A DNA stretch of 64,000 nt. Source: Tardiphaga alba (GTDB lineage: Bacteria > Pseudomonadota > Alphaproteobacteria > Rhizobiales > Xanthobacteraceae). The notes beneath the pieces are model-generated. The model worked only from the letters and a program-made list of their open reading frames with translations. It was not told the origin of the DNA and made no database searches. This document shows positions 8,092 to 18,428 of this stretch, one piece after another. Position 1 is the first letter of the stretch, and every line of letters starts with the position of its first letter. The position numbers and the translations under genes were made by a program. The DNA is taken from assembly GCF_018279705.1 (NCBI RefSeq), contig NZ_CP036498.1, positions 3,923,001 to 3,987,000 on the forward strand, read 5' to 3'.

Positions 8092-8868
8092 CTATGTATT
8101 CTTCCAGACACATCTCCGATGATAGGCCAAATATCCCTTATGTCCCATCCGAAGATCGATCGTCCGAACCTGAGGACCGCAGAGTGCATAACGCGCGGAT
8201 TCGTCTAAATGCGGAGAGATCAGAACGTTGCCATGGTCGTCAAAAGAAATCAGACCTGCATCGAAAGCTGCGTCCCATAATGCTGACAATAAAAGGCCAT
8301 TATGTACATCGAGTCGCTGCGCATCGTTCGAACAGGCAGACCAAGGCATAATATGCGAAGCTCTTAGCAAGGCGGGGCTCGAAATGCCACTCAGTGGGCA
8401 TATTCCGTTCCAGTATTGCATTAGGGCATCTCGGAAAATGTGCTGACCAATTCTAAACTTTTCAGCACGCTCGCCCTCGGTTTCGCCAATCCTTGCGACC
8501 GCCCTTTCGTATCTCTCAAGAGGAAAATCGGGCAGGCTTACTGACAAGCGATACACAGCCTGGACTCCGAGACGTAGGTCGTCGAGCGTGGCAAAACGGA
8601 AGGCGCCAGCATGGCCCCTAGCGCACGGCGTTACGAGTTGGAAATTCAGAGTCCTAACCACGCTCGGCAACAGCAGTGATAGAAAGAACGGACCCGATGC
8701 ACTACAGGCCGCCAGTCCAACTTCTCCGGGCGCGATGGCCGATCGGAAGAAGATCCAGCCGCCGGCCTCTTCCGGACCAATGCGATAGCCATGCTCATTC
8801 GCGGCATCTCGCAGCTCGGAAAGAAGGACGAATGGATAAGCAACGAGACGGCCTTCTGTACTGATCAT
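8092..8868 (-). CDS. HNH endonuclease, last gene of the DISARM-like operon
   Basis: 258 aa. The C-terminal third is a clear HNH_2-type nuclease: CPLSG (157-161), LLRASHIMPW (H172), then VHNGLLLSALWDAAFD (N190, D199) and the closing LISFDDHGNVLIS. The first ~110 residues are an unrecognised domain, perhaps for recognition. The ATG overlaps the stop of the Rad50-like ATPase gene (ATGA), so the two are translated together. HNH enzymes of this type cut double-stranded DNA, and ATPase plus HNH pairs are known from Septu. In DISARM the nuclease role is usually ascribed to a PLD protein, so this may be the effector here (inference). Confidence 0.85.
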   Translation of the reverse strand: MISTEGRLVAYPFVLLSELRDAANEHGYRIGPEEAGGWIFFRSAIAPGEVGLAACSASGPFFLSLLLPSVVRTLNFQLVTPCARGHAGAFRFATLDDLRLGVQAVYRLSVSLPDFPLERYERAVARIGETEGERAEKFRIGQHIFRDALMQYWNGICPLSGISSPALLRASHIMPWSACSNDAQRLDVHNGLLLSALWDAAFDAGLISFDDHGNVLISPHLDESARYALCGPQVRTIDLRMGHKGYLAYHRRCVWKNT

Positions 8869-10844
8869 AAGTCGACCCTGAGCAAGCGCCGCGCGGGCGG
8901 ATCGCCGTGCAATTTAAGCTGCAGGTAGGGACGTGCCCTGAACTCGGTTGGAGGCGCCGTTGTTGTGGTGAGGACGTACTGAAACAGTGGCTTTCCGCCG
9001 ACGCGTTCTAGATCCTGAACGATATCGAATAGCCGTCCATAAATCGATAAGCCAAGGTCGGCTTCACGTGGGCTGTCGTGAAGCACAAATGACGGCACAC
9101 GCGTCGCGCCCTCGATACTCATGCACATCGCAGCGAGGTCGAACGCCAAAACCTTGAGAGATTCTATCGCGGCTGTCCTGCGATCGCCCCCATGTCTACC
9201 GACAGATCAAGCCCATTCCCGCGAAGGGTGATCCGCCCCTTTGCACCGTGGCCGACCAACCGTCGGACGATCGGGTCGAACTTCTCGCTCATGCGTCCGA
9301 AAACGCGGGCCTGTTTGTCGCGAAAGGCGCCCAGCCGCTCCTTCTCTTTATCAAGTTTTATGCCCAGTTCGCACAGTCGCTTGATGCCCGTCTCCTGCGT
9401 TTCGGAGAGTTCGGCAAGGCGCTCTATATCGTCCTGGAGCCTGCGCGCAACGTACCAAGTTGACTCTCGGCCATCGCGAGCCTGCTCGATTTTTGTAACG
9501 TAGTCGACGGATTGATCTAAGTGCTGCTTAGCCAGAGCAATCTGCGGCATGAGTCGTGTCTGATCTTGCCGCAAATTCTCAATTCGCTTCGCTTGGGCGT
9601 CGTGATCAGCTTGTCGTTGATTCCAACGCTGCAAGCAGGCGTCCGCGTCTGGAATTTTGTGTGAGAGCTTGCATCCCTCCGCCAAGGCTCTATCGATGGG
9701 GACTTCGCAGATCGGGCAGATCGGGCTATCGGCCTCTACTTTTGAATAGGAAAGTCCCGGTAATTCTCCGCGTATCATCGCCAACGCGCGTTCTTCAGCA
9801 GGAATAAGAGCCCCGATCCGGATACGCTCGCCTTCGAGGCGTACCCATTCATTTCTAGCAGCCTCTCGTTGCGTGCGTGCTGCGGCAAGTTCACCGCTGC
9901 CGGCAGTCGGGACGTTGCTCGCCGACGCCAAGAGTGCGGTGGCTGACCTTCGCATGAGGTCGATCAACAATGGTATTTCTGGAAGCGCTTGCCCCTCAAG
10001 GCCCAGGCTCACAACGAGCCGCGCTTGCGTGCGATCGATTTCCCACCGGCGATGGCCAATCTCCTGATCCAGGATTCGACGCTCCTCGCTGAGGCTACTA
10101 ACTTCACCACGCGTGGTCTGTTCTTCGGGCGTGATCGCCATCAGAAACGAACGGAGCGCCTCAAGCCTTGGTCCCTTCTCCTGTCCGCTCGCGGGCATCG
10201 GTGTATCGGAGTCAGAGGATGGCGACCGCCAGTCAAGCACATCGTCAAAGCGACATTCTTGGTCCCGCGTGAGCCAAGCGAGCGCGATCGGCCAAATAAG
10301 GCCGTTTGCTTGCGGGCGAACCAATTGGGCAAGCGCGGTGGTGATGATTTGCTGATCAATCGCTTTGACGAACGGCTCCATTCCCGTTGAAGCCCCTCAC
10401 CTGCGGCGATCTCGTCGAGATTTCCGCCTGGTACAGCCATATGTCGCCGACGCACGCCAAGTGGGCGAACGATCGCCCAGCAGATTCCGTCTAGCATGAC
10501 CTCGGCACCCACGATTCCGTTCAGGAATGCCGTGCCAATCCGATCACGCTGCGGCTCCGTGGCGAAGCGATCTTCACCAAGACAATAGCGGATAAGCCGA
10601 CAAAAGAGTGTTTTTCCACTACCGTGCCCAACAGCATTTGTTTGACCTACGGAAGCCGCATCGTCTGCTCCGTCGGGTGACCAGACAATGTTCAAGCCAG
10701 GACGAAGCTCAATGTCCCGCACCTTCTCTCCACCGGGCTGCTTCCATATGACAAGTCGTCGAACCCAAAGCCGCGGCCCTCCAACCCTTCAGCGGGTGTG
10801 ACCGTCAGCGGCTGCGGGTCGAGAAGGTCAGGCTGCTGCGGCAT
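8865..10844 (-). CDS. Rad50/SMC-like ATPase with zinc hook (three single-base breaks)
   Basis: Read as one gene of about 660 aa after adding one base near 10785, 10384 and 9176. The ATG at 10844 overlaps the methyltransferase end by 17 bases. The N-terminus carries Walker A GHGSGKT (about 73-79) after RPGLNIVWSP. The middle is a long coiled coil with CPIC (about 375-378), which sits where the zinc hook of Rad50 would be. The C-terminus has a Walker B-like VPSFVLHDSPREADLG preceded by ESLKVLAFDLAA. This is the architecture of Rad50/RecN-type ATPases and of the DUF2326 group. It overlaps the HNH gene downstream by ATGA, so it probably gates or loads that nuclease. Which named defence ATPase it belongs to is not certain. 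Confidence 0.75.
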
Positions 10845-13800
10845 TAATCACCCACTGCTGTATGTCAGCGGGCAGCGAATCCACCGCCGCATCCAGGTTG
10901 ATGTCCTGCAGCGCACCGAATACGAACCCTGCGCGACCGTCAGGCCATCCGGAAGTATCGATAGCGTCCAAACCGGGGCCAGATGCCCATGTTCTACGCT
11001 GGGCATCCTCCACCAAACGTCCGTTACCGCGGTGGTTTCGAAGCGCAGCGCCCCACGCTGGGTTGTTCCTTGCGACGAATGTCGCGACATTGTTGGCAAG
11101 AGGATCGGCCTCTGCCCCTACCAGGCGGCTCCACTCGGCCGCTTTGATTGCGGGCAAGAGCGGAGTGAGCAGGCGCGGCTCGATGGCGAAAGCGACAACG
11201 AGACGTACATCACGGATTGGCTTAGGATCGTCCATCGTCTTAAGAATCGCAGCCAAGACGACGCCAACGTCCCCCGGCTGCGATTGCGCCGTCCGAGCCC
11301 AGACGTTGTCGGGAAAGGTATCTACAAGCAGCTTTGCACGAGATGTTCGAACCTCGATCGGGTTCGCCACTAAATGCGAGTTAGACAGCCGATCGTAGGC
11401 GTCAAGCACGAGACGCTGAGTGCGAAATTCGTTAAAGCGACGTTCTTCATTCGCTTTGAGCACACGAAAGGTCTCTGAGGGATAATCTCTGCCCTTCACG
11501 TCGCCTGGATCGAGCACATACCTCAGTTCGTCTCGGGATAGGCCGTATTTAAGCGCATAGAAGGCATCGAGCTCTGCTCGCAAGTCCATGCGGCGATCTT
11601 CGTGCCAACCGAACGCCGGTCCATCATACCCAAGATCCTCGGCCCAAGGACGCATCGCGTGACTTGTATATGTAAGTTCCAACACCCGCTCAGCTACAAA
11701 GTCTACGCCCTGGGAGGAGAAAGACGAGGGCGAAAGGACTGGAAACTGCTGAACGAAGTAGAAGCTCAGATTAGTTCCACCGACTTTCTGTCTTGCGGCG
11801 AAGTCCGCTGTTAAGGACGAGGCGCTGGCCAACAATACAGCGGCTGCCTTCGGATCTGGGACAACTGTGTCCCATAGGAAGATACTATCGCCTACGCCGA
11901 CCTTGGGCAGGACACTCGGTATCCATGTTCTCTCGTCCGCAGTCCTGGCATTTCTACGCCACCCCATGAGCCAGCGTGGCTGCTTACGAGTAAGTAGCGC
12001 CGCGGCAAGAGCGAGAGGATCACGCGAACCGTAACTCAAGAACTCGATATCTTCAGCAGTCAGCGGCGTCTCTCGCTGCATCTCCCGCCCATTCCCAATG
12101 GTCTTTATTTCCATTGCGAAGCGATCGGCAGAGCTTCCCAAGATTGATCGCCAACTGTGGTGACCTAATATCCGCGCCAGCTCGGACTCCTGGAATCTTT
12201 CCCCACTTGCGGCCCAGTATCCCACCAACCATTCCGTAAGGCTCTTAAGGATTCGATCCGCATTACCCTCCCGAAAGCCTCGTTTGAGGCTCGCAGGAAC
12301 CCGGGCCAGACCAACCTTCACATGCTCTTCTGGTACCCAATAGCGTGGCGTGGTCTCGAAGTTTGGATTCTGCTTCTCAGCTGACGTACAATCCCGGGCC
12401 CCCTCCTCGTCATCAACCGATCCGCCGGCATAGGTCGCCCAGCGGTGATCAAAAAGATGAGCCATCTTAGCTTCGTACAGCGGAACACGACGTTCGCTTG
12501 GAGGGTCGCCGCGGCGAATCCAATCTACTCCGTCGCGAATCCAACCTTCAGTTTCTAAGGCCTGCGCAGTCGCAAATAGATGAGAGTCGTTGGACATGTG
12601 GAATAGCGTTTGGAACGTGATCCCCATGGGTTCTCATCGCCGCCGCTCTCTTCGCTCCGTTGTTCGATTAGCACCGGCGCTCGAACATAGAGCTTTGCCG
12701 TGATGTCTGCATCCGCACGCGACCGAAATACAGGCGCCGTCCTTGTGTTCGGATTTATACGCGCGATCTGACTTGAGGTGAGTTTGAAACTCCGTCGGGG
12801 ATCGTCGATATCTTCGATATTCTCGATATCAAAGCAAAAGTCGGCTGCTCCCCCAGCCTCACCGATCATCAAGATACAGAACGCCTTCCGATCGTCGGTG
12901 CCTTTGAACCAGCGCCGTATTTCGTAGAAGCTCAGAAGTTTCATCAAGCGTGAGCGCTCGATAAGCTCACCAAAGAAGGCGGAAGTCGAGAGATCGGTCG
13001 CAATGCCCGTGGGCACAATGACCCCGCGAATCCGCGTGGGTTGGTCAATTGAAAGAAAAGCTCAGCAAACAACGCATAAGTGTTGACATCGCCTTTACCC
13101 GTGAGGGGATACCTGCCGGCCGTCCGAACAAACTCGCTGCTTGCCTCCGCGTTACGCTTGGCAAACTGAAAGTCGGCCCAGAGTTGGCCGTCAGGCGAAT
13201 CTCGTTCGGCCTTCTCCAACTTCTTGATGAGCTTTTCACGTTCAGCCTTATTGCGAGCACCGGCAATGTCTGGTGAACGGACCGCAAAGAACTCTTGCTC
13301 CTGTAGCTTTATGCGCTCCCAAGGCGGATTGCCGATAACTAGGTCAAACCCACAGCGGCTAGGGTCTGGGGCGTTGAAAATTCTTGGAAACTCAATGTGC
13401 CAGTGAAACGCCCGCACCACATCAGAGATCTTGCTCGCGCCATCCACTAGATGCTGCGGCACGTCCTGGCCTCCCGCTGCATTCCACACGTGTCCGGTAA
13501 TTGGCAGATCATCGAAACTCGACGCAGCTGAGGATTTGCGAGCAAAGTACGCAGCTGTATGAAGATAAGCGGCCACATAGAGATCGCTCGCCGACTTCAG
13601 CCGCTGCCAGTCAGGCGATGCGCGCAACTCGTCAAATCCACGAATTTTAGCTTCTATCTGCCTCAGATCGTCTTCTGGTAATGCGTGAATTCTTTGGTCG
13701 GCGCGGGACAGGCTGTCCGGAGGCCGCAGTTCCGATAGCAAGCCGGTCGCGCCTTTGCCATCTCGCTGCTGCTTATTGTACCGTCCGTATGCTCTGGCGA

Positions 13801-15642
13801 TTTCCTTGTCATCGCCCGTGAGTGGCTTGTATGCCTCGTCAGGGACCCCTCTCTTCAACATTTCGACGTCAAAGACGCCGATGAGGCTGTCTCCACAGCG
13901 GATATTACTGTCAAGGAAAGTAAGCGGCTTACCGGGCTCTACGCTTTCGATCCACATGGCAACCTTTGCCAACTCCACGGCCATTGGATTGCGATCCACC
14001 CCGTGGATGCAGTGGCTAGCGACGTCGCGCATGGCTGCTGGGTAATCTGGCGCTTCGGTGCTCCGCAGGAGCGCAACACGGCTTGCCATTCTGCGTGCCG
14101 CGCCAAGAAGAAAATGGCCGGAACCGCATGCTGGATCGATCACGGACAGAGCGAGGATAGCCTCTGCACCGCCTTCGGCCTCGGCGCGTTCGAGAGCCGG
14201 ATTGAGCACGCCATCAAGTAGTGTCTGCACCAGGCCATCTGGTGTATAGTAGCTACCGCTCGTCTTTCGTGCGTTTCCGCGGGCCTCTGCACCGCCTAAA
14301 AAGGAAAAACGACGACCACTATCTTCCCGGGTAGGCACCAGTTCAAGAAGCCCCTCATAAACCGATCCCAACTCCTCCGTCGCCATATCGCGCCAGTTGA
14401 TGCGGAGGCGCCGGCCGTCTTCAACCAGCCAGCTCAGCTGGAATATCGCGCGCAACAATGCTCGATTTGGCAGCTTCAAATTATCTAGGTCGGATGTTCG
14501 CCCTTGAGCAAAAAGCGCACCGAGAGGCGGCAAGCCCAAGAGTTGCTCCCCCGCTGCAATCCTCGGAAGACGATCTTCGCTGCTTCCCACGCGTCATGAT
14601 GATGGTCGTGCGCCGATCGCCGAGTAGAACGTTCCCTCATGTGATTGAAGCTGTACGCAGAGGTGTAGAGTTCTCGTGATGAGACCGATGCGTCGGGCGA
14701 ATGAAGCAGATCACGATCCTCCGCCACAGCGAGAAAGATCAGTCTATATACAATCCGCAAAAGCTGTTCGAACCAACCGTGGATGTCGAGAAGACCGTCA
14801 TCCAATTTGCTGCGGAGCTCAGGGTTGGCATCGAGAAAGCCTTGCCCAAGGGCCAGCAACGCCTCCTCAACATTCTCTCTGAGCCTCTCACGCGCGGCGG
14901 TGCCCGCTTTAAGTCCGCTTTCACGCCACCTTTCTAATGCACAGTCTACAGAAGAAGCCCCCTCGGGTCCAAAACGCGTTGCGTGGACGAGCAGCCAAGC
15001 TGCTGTGAAATCCGAGAACATCTCATCGCGGAAAATCGCACCCAGGTCCGCTTCGACGTATGTTGGGCGGGTGAAGCTGGCGTTATCCCGCATGAGGCGG
15101 AGGCGGTCGCCAGCAAAAACCAGCCCCCATAAGAACTCGGCGTTTGCGTTGAGCCAATCCTGGAGCAACACGCTCGGCGAACGCCTTGGGATCGTGCCGC
15201 TATGATCGTCGCCAAGCTGAGCAAGCGATTTAGTGAACGCATCTGCTTCAGACAGAGGTGCGGCCACGACGATAGGCACCCTGCCGCCCTTTGCCTCGAG
15301 GGTGATACGATAAGTATGACCATTCTGCCGGTGAAGATTTGGGCCGCGTAGGCCTTCAAACCCGAATGCCTCTTCAAGTAGGCTCTTAACAAAGGCTGTA
15401 GTCTGAATCTCGGTCGGCGCAGTTAATCTGGCATATGCCTGCCAATGCGCTTGGCCGATCCTGAAGTAACGCGTGATCTCGTCACGCAGGTTCGTTCCTT
15501 TGGGGCAACCGTACTCCGCGGCTGCTTTCTGGTCTGGAGCGGTGGCGGCGATCACCGCGACCTGATCGGGGGAGATCAATCCTCCCTCGATTGAGACGGC
15601 AGTGAGCCCGATATTGGCAGCACGCTTGAGATGCCGGGCCAT
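10828..15642 (-). CDS. Large N6-adenine DNA methyltransferase, DrmMI-like (three single-base breaks)
   Basis: About 1605 aa once single bases are added near 14550, 13023 and 12623. The ATG at 15642 overlaps the previous stop (TGATG) behind GGAGGG. An N-terminal region of ~350 aa leads into SGSYYTP (about 463), SAM-binding motif I VIDPACGSGHF (about 503), then catalytic motif IV VIGNPPW (about 772); the last ~600 residues should contain target recognition. The Eco57I/PglX/DrmMI class methylates adenine to mark self DNA. Position after an SNF2 helicase matches class 1 DISARM (drmD-drmMI). Longer than the DrmMI proteins I recall, so the C-terminal part may hold an extra domain. The single-base repairs are inferred from continuity of the protein. 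Confidence 0.85.
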
Positions 15643-18428
15643 CACTCACCCTCCGGAAGTAGGACATAGAGACCTATGACGTCCGCTGGCAAAACAGGAA
15701 CGACCTCGACCGTCACCCCGCCGCGCGCGGCTTCCGTCAGCCGGAGATGGTCGGCAGAAAGCACCGCTCCGCGTTCGGCGGCGAAGACCTCTATCGCCGA
15801 TTGGTAGCTCACTAGTCGTTCGTGAGCTCTCTGGAGCTGACGCGCAGCCGCCAGTCCATCGAGATTTCCGGCCGCCTCTGCCTCGAGAAGCTCGAGGGCG
15901 GAGTGTCCTTCGAGAATCGGCGTCGGAACCAATCCGCCGAACGCGATCCCTGTCGCTTCCTCGGCCAGCAGCAAACGGTTTGTGCGGCCGCTGGTGATGA
16001 GCTTGAAACGAAGGCGCAACAGCATCAGTGTTGTCATCTGGGCAACGGCGCGGGTGCGCCAGGCTCCACACCTGCCAAGGGGACGGAATGCTGCCCCATC
16101 CGGATCTAGCGCCCCCTCCGCCAAGCTTTCTGCTAAACTTGCAACTATGGGATGGACACGCCCGAGGTGCGTAACACCCGGCGCCGGATTATCCTCAAAT
16201 CCAATCGTTCGCGTCCCACGCAGACCACGCGCCTCCAAGCGCTCCCTGACGGCGTCAGGCATTGCATCCAGATGCACTTGATGATGTTGACCGGCCTTCT
16301 GCAGTGGCGCACCGGCGCGCTTCAAAGCACGTTCCGTGAAGCGCGCAACTTCGGTCGGGCCACCGTTCAGCGCGCGCATCTGTTGCCACTCCGGCAGCAC
16401 GTCATCGGGTTTCAGCGCACCTTGCGCATAGCGCGCGCGGCTTGCTTTCGCGTTTTCTTCGGCGTCACGCCATTTGCTCTCAAGCCGCTCGCTTGAAAGG
16501 CCGAAGTCGAAAGCCAACTGCTGCCGATGTCCGCCCGCGCGAAGCATGAGTGCTTGCATGAGCGCGGATGTCACGCCTTCGCTGTCCTCGGGCATCGGGA
16601 CCGAAATGCCCGTCGCCTTACGAATAGCGTCCGCTTTCCGCAGGATGACCTGCAAGACTGCGCCATCGATCGCACTGTTGTCACCGAAGATCGTCACGGA
16701 GCGGACCACCGGCGAACGCTGACCGAATCGGTCGACGCGCCCTTCGCGCTGCTGATGACGGGTTGGATTCCAGCTCAGGTCGTAGTGTACGACGGCATCG
16801 AACAGCGCTTGCAAATTGATCCCCTCGGACAGGCAGTCTGTCGCCACGAGGATTCGGCTCTCGGAATCTTCAAGCCGATCGATGCGAGACCGCCGCTCTT
16901 CAGGCGGCAGCCGTCCGGTCACTACTGCCACGTCTGCCTTTGGCCAGGTACGCTTGATCTCTTCGCCCAGCGCCTCCGCCGTTGCGATAAACCGGCAAAA
17001 GATGACCGGTTTGGCTCCTTCCTGAAGCAGCCCTTTTAGAGCCTTCAGCAGCCGTGCCACCTTAGGATCCTCGCGACGGCGGCGATCAAGGGTCTTTGCA
17101 ATCGCGATCAGCTCGGCAAGATCACCACGCTCTTCAGCGCTCGCGCTGGCCGTGCCGGGCTCCACGTCGCCTTGGTCGAGCAGGCCTTCGTCTTCGTCAA
17201 AGACAACGGGCTGCATCGCCTCTTCGTCCGCCACTCCGGACAGCCGATTGCGCAGTGCATTCGCTGCAGCCGCCGGTGAGGAGCCGACGCATCGCATAAG
17301 CGCGAGCGTCCCCCAAAAAGCGAGCCGTCGACTGCGCTGGTCAGCGCCGGCGCGCTGCGTAACTGCAAGACAATAGTCCAGAACTCGATCATGGAAGGCG
17401 CCGAACTCGCCGCTGAGACTAAAAGGCTCATCCTTAACCTGGTGAACAGCGAAAGTCCGCTTCTCGTGCCAACCGGACTCAGTGAGATCGGGCCGGCGGC
17501 GCTGGACATAATGTTGAGCGAGGCGGCGTGCATACCGTGCGCGCGCATTCTCATCACCCTCGGGACCTCCCGCGAAGTCCGGGCTAATGAGGCCTAACAG
17601 ACGATCGAACGCCGCTTCATCACCACTGTGCGGCGTGGCCGTCAGCAGCAGCATATGGCGTTGATCATCTGAGGCGAGGCGTTCGAGAAGCTCGAAACGC
17701 TGATGTCTTCCGCGATCTCCGCCGATGCAGGCATGCACTTCATCAACGATCACAAGGGATGGGCACGCCCGAGCAAATTCGTCGCGGCGACTGTCAGCCT
17801 TGATGTAGTCGAGGCTGACGACAGTGTGTGGATAAGCTTCAAATAGGCTTTGAGCGGCAGGAAGACCGCGCTCCAGGCTGCGCGCCCTGGCCGAGGTCAC
17901 GGCCACAGCGTCAATGTCGAACTTCTCTGCAAGCTCACTCACCCATTGCTCGACGAGATGGGGCGGACACAGTACGGAGAAGCGGTCGATCAGGCCACGG
18001 TCGAGCATCTCGCGAACGATTAATCCCGCCTCGATCGTCTTGCCGATCCCCACATCGTCGGCAATCAGCAATCGCACCACCGGCAGCTTCAAAGCCATCA
18101 TCAGCGGTACAAGTTGATAGGCGCGCGGCTCCACGCCGAGATGCGCAGCGCTTCGGAACGGGCCAGCGCCACGGCGGAGCGATAGGCGCAGCGCGTCTGC
18201 CAGCAAACGCGCACCATCCTGGGTGTCCCGCCGCTCGGGTGTTGGTGGAGCAAATCGCGCAGGCCTGACGGGATTGACTTCAAGCGCGAGCGCAATCCGT
18301 TGCGCATCGGCTTCTGAACCTGACAAGGGCCGCACATTGAGGATGTCGTCATTTGGAGACGGAAGGACGACCCATTCGCGTCCTCGCGCCTCGACAAGAT
18401 CCCCCGGTGAAAATTTGACCGCTCCCAC
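15642..18428 (-). CDS. SNF2/HepA-type helicase, DrmD-like
   Basis: 928 aa from GTG at 18428; an upstream extension of 69 residues belongs to the preceding gene in another frame. Motifs: KFSPGDLVEARGREWVVLPS (a short beta-rich N-terminal region as in HepA/RapA), motif I DDVGIGKT (124-131), motif II DEVH (229-232, instead of the common DEAH), motif III LLLTATPHSGDE, and C-terminal motifs ILVATDCLSEGINLQ and HQQREGRVDRFGQ. It is intact, unlike its neighbours. SNF2 proteins translocate along duplex DNA. In class 1 DISARM, DrmD of this family precedes the adenine methyltransferase, exactly as here. The GTG overlaps the probable stop of the helicase-DUF1998 gene (TAGTG). Confidence 0.88.
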   Translation of the reverse strand: MGAVKFSPGDLVEARGREWVVLPSPNDDILNVRPLSGSEADAQRIALALEVNPVRPARFAPPTPERRDTQDGARLLADALRLSLRRGAGPFRSAAHLGVEPRAYQLVPLMMALKLPVVRLLIADDVGIGKTIEAGLIVREMLDRGLIDRFSVLCPPHLVEQWVSELAEKFDIDAVAVTSARARSLERGLPAAQSLFEAYPHTVVSLDYIKADSRRDEFARACPSLVIVDEVHACIGGDRGRHQRFELLERLASDDQRHMLLLTATPHSGDEAAFDRLLGLISPDFAGGPEGDENARARYARRLAQHYVQRRRPDLTESGWHEKRTFAVHQVKDEPFSLSGEFGAFHDRVLDYCLAVTQRAGADQRSRRLAFWGTLALMRCVGSSPAAAANALRNRLSGVADEEAMQPVVFDEDEGLLDQGDVEPGTASASAEERGDLAELIAIAKTLDRRRREDPKVARLLKALKGLLQEGAKPVIFCRFIATAEALGEEIKRTWPKADVAVVTGRLPPEERRSRIDRLEDSESRILVATDCLSEGINLQALFDAVVHYDLSWNPTRHQQREGRVDRFGQRSPVVRSVTIFGDNSAIDGAVLQVILRKADAIRKATGISVPMPEDSEGVTSALMQALMLRAGGHRQQLAFDFGLSSERLESKWRDAEENAKASRARYAQGALKPDDVLPEWQQMRALNGGPTEVARFTERALKRAGAPLQKAGQHHQVHLDAMPDAVRERLEARGLRGTRTIGFEDNPAPGVTHLGRVHPIVASLAESLAEGALDPDGAAFRPLGRCGAWRTRAVAQMTTLMLLRLRFKLITSGRTNRLLLAEEATGIAFGGLVPTPILEGHSALELLEAEAAGNLDGLAAARQLQRAHERLVSYQSAIEVFAAERGAVLSADHLRLTEAARGGVTVEVVPVLPADVIGLYVLLPEGE

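Noticed and set aside
7827..8189. 120-aa minus-strand frame near the HNH gene end
   Set aside because: It overlaps the HNH gene, has no recognisable content and includes the DUF2937 relic in part; more likely chance.
8865..10381. Separate small genes at 8865-9149 and 9164-10381
   Set aside because: They are pieces of one ATPase gene; adding one base at each junction joins the conserved text, so they are not independent genes.
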